Origin: an uncultured Thalassospira sp.
GTDB lineage: Bacteria; Pseudomonadota; Alphaproteobacteria; Rhodospirillales_A; Thalassospiraceae
Assembly (NCBI GenBank): GCA_946885765.1
Contig: CAMPHD010000188.1
Location: forward strand, 1-6,561
Length of the DNA stretch: 6,561 bases
Reading direction: 5' to 3'
Part shown: piece after piece, positions 5,271-6,561 of the stretch
Layout of the letters: the number at the start of each line of letters is the position of its first letter
How positions within the stretch are numbered: position 1 is the first letter of the stretch
The notes under the pieces: model-generated
What the model was told of the DNA's origin: nothing
What the model saw: the letters and a program-made list of their open reading frames with translations, nothing else
Databases searched by the model: none
Position numbers and translations under genes: made by a program

Positions 5271-6561
5271 TTACTCCGCTGCGATCAGGGAAAGGGATTT
5301 GAATTCGTGCGCGTCCACGCCCTGGCTGGCGCGTTCGGCCCACGGATCGACCTGTGCCGTTTTCTGGCTTTCCATGAAACGTTCAAACAGGGCGGCGCGA
5401 TTTTGGGCATCATCGACAACCCGTTCCTGAACGTGTTTCAGGCCGACACGTTCGATCCAGGGGGCGGTGCGTTCCAGATAGCGGGCTTCTTCGCGGTAAA
5501 GCTGGATGAAGGCACCGCAATATTCCCTGACTTCCTGATCAGTTGTGACCTTGCACAGAAGTTCGGTCGCGCGGACATGAATGCCACCATTGCCGCCGAC
5601 ATGCAGGTCCCAGCCGCCATCGGTTGCGACAACGCCGAAATCCTTGATCGTGGCTTCGGCACAGTTGCGCGGGCAACCTGATACCGCCATCTTGAATTTG
5701 TGGGGCATCCACGAACCCCAGGTCATTTTTTCAAGGTCGACGGCCATGCTCATCGACATCTGGGTGCCAAAGCGGCACCATTCCTGCCCGACACAGCTTT
5801 TGACCGTGCGAAGGGACTTGCCATAGGCATGACCCGAAACCATCCCGGCCGCATTCAGATCGGCCCAGACGGCAGGCAGGTCTTCCTTTTTCACACCCAG
5901 AAGGTCAATGCGCTGCCCGCCGGTGACCTTGACGGTCGGGATATCGAATTTGTCGGCGACATCGGCAATGGCGCGCAATTCGCGCGGGTTGGTTAGCCCA
6001 CCCCACATGCGCGGTACCACCGAATAGGTGCCGTCTTTCTGAATGTTGGCGTGGACGCGTTCATTGATGAAGCGCGACGCACCATGATCGACATATTCGC
6101 CCGGCCATGCGGCCAGCAGGTAATAGTTGAGCGCCGGGCGGCAGACATGGCAGCCGTCCGATGATTTCCATTCGAGTTCCTGCATGACGGCAGGCATGGA
6201 TTTCAGTTCCTTGGCCTTGATCAGGCGTCGGACATTGTCATGGTCATGATCGGTGCAGGTGCAGATCGGCTTGATCGCAGCCGCCTCGTAATCACCGCCA
6301 AGGGTTGCCGCCAGAAGATTTTCGACAAGGCCGCTGCATGAACCACAGGATGCGGATGCCTTGGTATGGCCTTTGACCTCGTCAAGCGTCGTCAGACCCT
6401 TTTCGGTGATGGCGGAAACGATGGTTCCCTTGCAAATGCCGTTGCAGCCACAAATCTCTGCGTCGTCTGGCAGGGCGGCAACGGCATCAAGAGGGTTTCC
6501 GGCGGATCCCCCGGCGAAGGCCTGACCAAAGGCGAGAGTATCGCGAAGTTCGGCTACGTCC
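5271..6561 (-). CDS. nirB: NADH-dependent nitrite reductase large subunit, C-terminal 429 residues (5' end outside window)
   Basis: An open frame continues without a stop from the TAA at 5271 to the right edge (first full codon at 6560), so an ATG at 6197 is an internal methionine. NirB reduces nitrite to ammonium with six electrons from NADH in the cytoplasm. The visible part (numbered from the edge) starts after the FAD/NAD(P)H domains. It has a BFD-like [2Fe-2S] domain with C37, C39, C72 and C75, then a second with C100, C102, C137 and C140 (GCHVCRP). A ferredoxin-like half-domain follows (GTYSVVPRMWGG to GGQRIDLLG), then the siroheme/[4Fe-4S] domain with C256-x5-C262 (CVGQEWC) and C296-x3-C300 (CPRNC). 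The tail, ending KSLSLIAAE, is the alphaproteobacterial type. Roughly the first half of an 800-850-residue protein is missing, including the NADH and FAD sites, so their integrity cannot be judged. It is the most upstream gene seen in the operon. The Paracoccus name is NasB. Confidence 0.96.
   Translation of the reverse strand, partial: DVAELRDTLAFGQAFAGGSAGNPLDAVAALPDDAEICGCNGICKGTIVSAITEKGLTTLDEVKGHTKASASCGSCSGLVENLLAATLGGDYEAAAIKPICTCTDHDHDNVRRLIKAKELKSMPAVMQELEWKSSDGCHVCRPALNYYLLAAWPGEYVDHGASRFINERVHANIQKDGTYSVVPRMWGGLTNPRELRAIADVADKFDIPTVKVTGGQRIDLLGVKKEDLPAVWADLNAAGMVSGHAYGKSLRTVKSCVGQEWCRFGTQMSMSMAVDLEKMTWGSWMPHKFKMAVSGCPRNCAEATIKDFGVVATDGGWDLHVGGNGGIHVRATELLCKVTTDQEVREYCGAFIQLYREEARYLERTAPWIERVGLKHVQERVVDDAQNRAALFERFMESQKTAQVDPWAERASQGVDAHEFKSLSLIAAE
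5274..5277 (-). promoter_or_regulatory. Shine-Dalgarno site of nirD
   Basis: GGAG on the - strand in the last codons of nirB, 8 nt before the nirD ATG at 5265-5263. It supports the 116-residue start and ties nirD translation to the end of nirB. Confidence 0.7.

Noticed and set aside
5266..5343. Longer start for nirD, at the ATG ending at 5343.
   Set aside because: The added 26 residues are out-of-frame nirB sequence rich in arginine and glycine; the 5265 start matches NirD length and has GGAG upstream.
5271..6197. NirB as a short 308-residue protein starting at 6197.
   Set aside because: The frame stays open to the window edge and encodes both BFD-like cysteine sets, so this is an edge-truncated full NirB.
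1..6561. tRNA or rRNA genes, CRISPR array, insertion sequence or phage attachment site.
   Set aside because: Reading both strands, nearly every base belongs to one of five metabolic genes; I found no repeat arrays, transposase motifs or RNA-gene signatures.

Overview
The window reads as a moderately GC-rich proteobacterial chromosome segment, most likely from an alphaproteobacterium. The visible NirB half resembles what I remember of rhizobial/alphaproteobacterial NirB more than the E. coli protein, and the order nirB-nirD-nitrate reductase-siroheme gene is a common alphaproteobacterial arrangement. A Rhodospirillales-type organism such as Thalassospira is a guess from general feel only. The whole window is essentially coding. 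No intergenic stretch exceeds a few bases, and I saw no RNA genes, mobile elements, CRISPR arrays or attachment sites.

Layout. From 6 to 1202 on the + strand lies a complete fold-type I PLP-dependent aminotransferase. The other four genes are all on the - strand and, in transcription order from the right edge, are: nirB (C-terminal 429 residues only, 6561 down to 5271), nirD (5265-4915), nasA (4925-2190) and a cysG-like siroheme gene (2218-1199). Spacings are +5 nt (nirB/nirD), -11 nt (nirD/nasA) and -29 nt (nasA/cysG), so they almost certainly form one transcript with coupled translation. The aminotransferase and the cysG-like gene run tail to tail and share 4 bp at their stop codons.

How the genes work together. 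NasA reduces nitrate to nitrite at a Mo-bis-MGD centre. NirB, with its Rieske partner NirD, reduces nitrite to ammonium at a siroheme/[4Fe-4S] centre. The CysG-like protein supplies the dehydrogenase/ferrochelatase steps that make the siroheme. Together they are a cytoplasmic nitrate-assimilation operon. No flavin diaphorase for NasA lies in the window, and NirD keeps all four Rieske ligands. This fits the Paracoccus model, in which the NADH site of NirB feeds both reductases through the small Rieske protein. The operon promoter, the N-terminal half of NirB, and any transporter or regulator genes lie beyond the right edge.

The most unusual item is the cysG-like gene. After a normal precorrin-2 dehydrogenase/ferrochelatase module it carries about 90 residues that line up with the beginning of the uroporphyrinogen-III methyltransferase (SUMT) domain, but without its SAM-binding motif, and it stops where the rest of SUMT should begin. 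Otherwise this is a conventional locus, and I see no sign of an undescribed multi-gene system.
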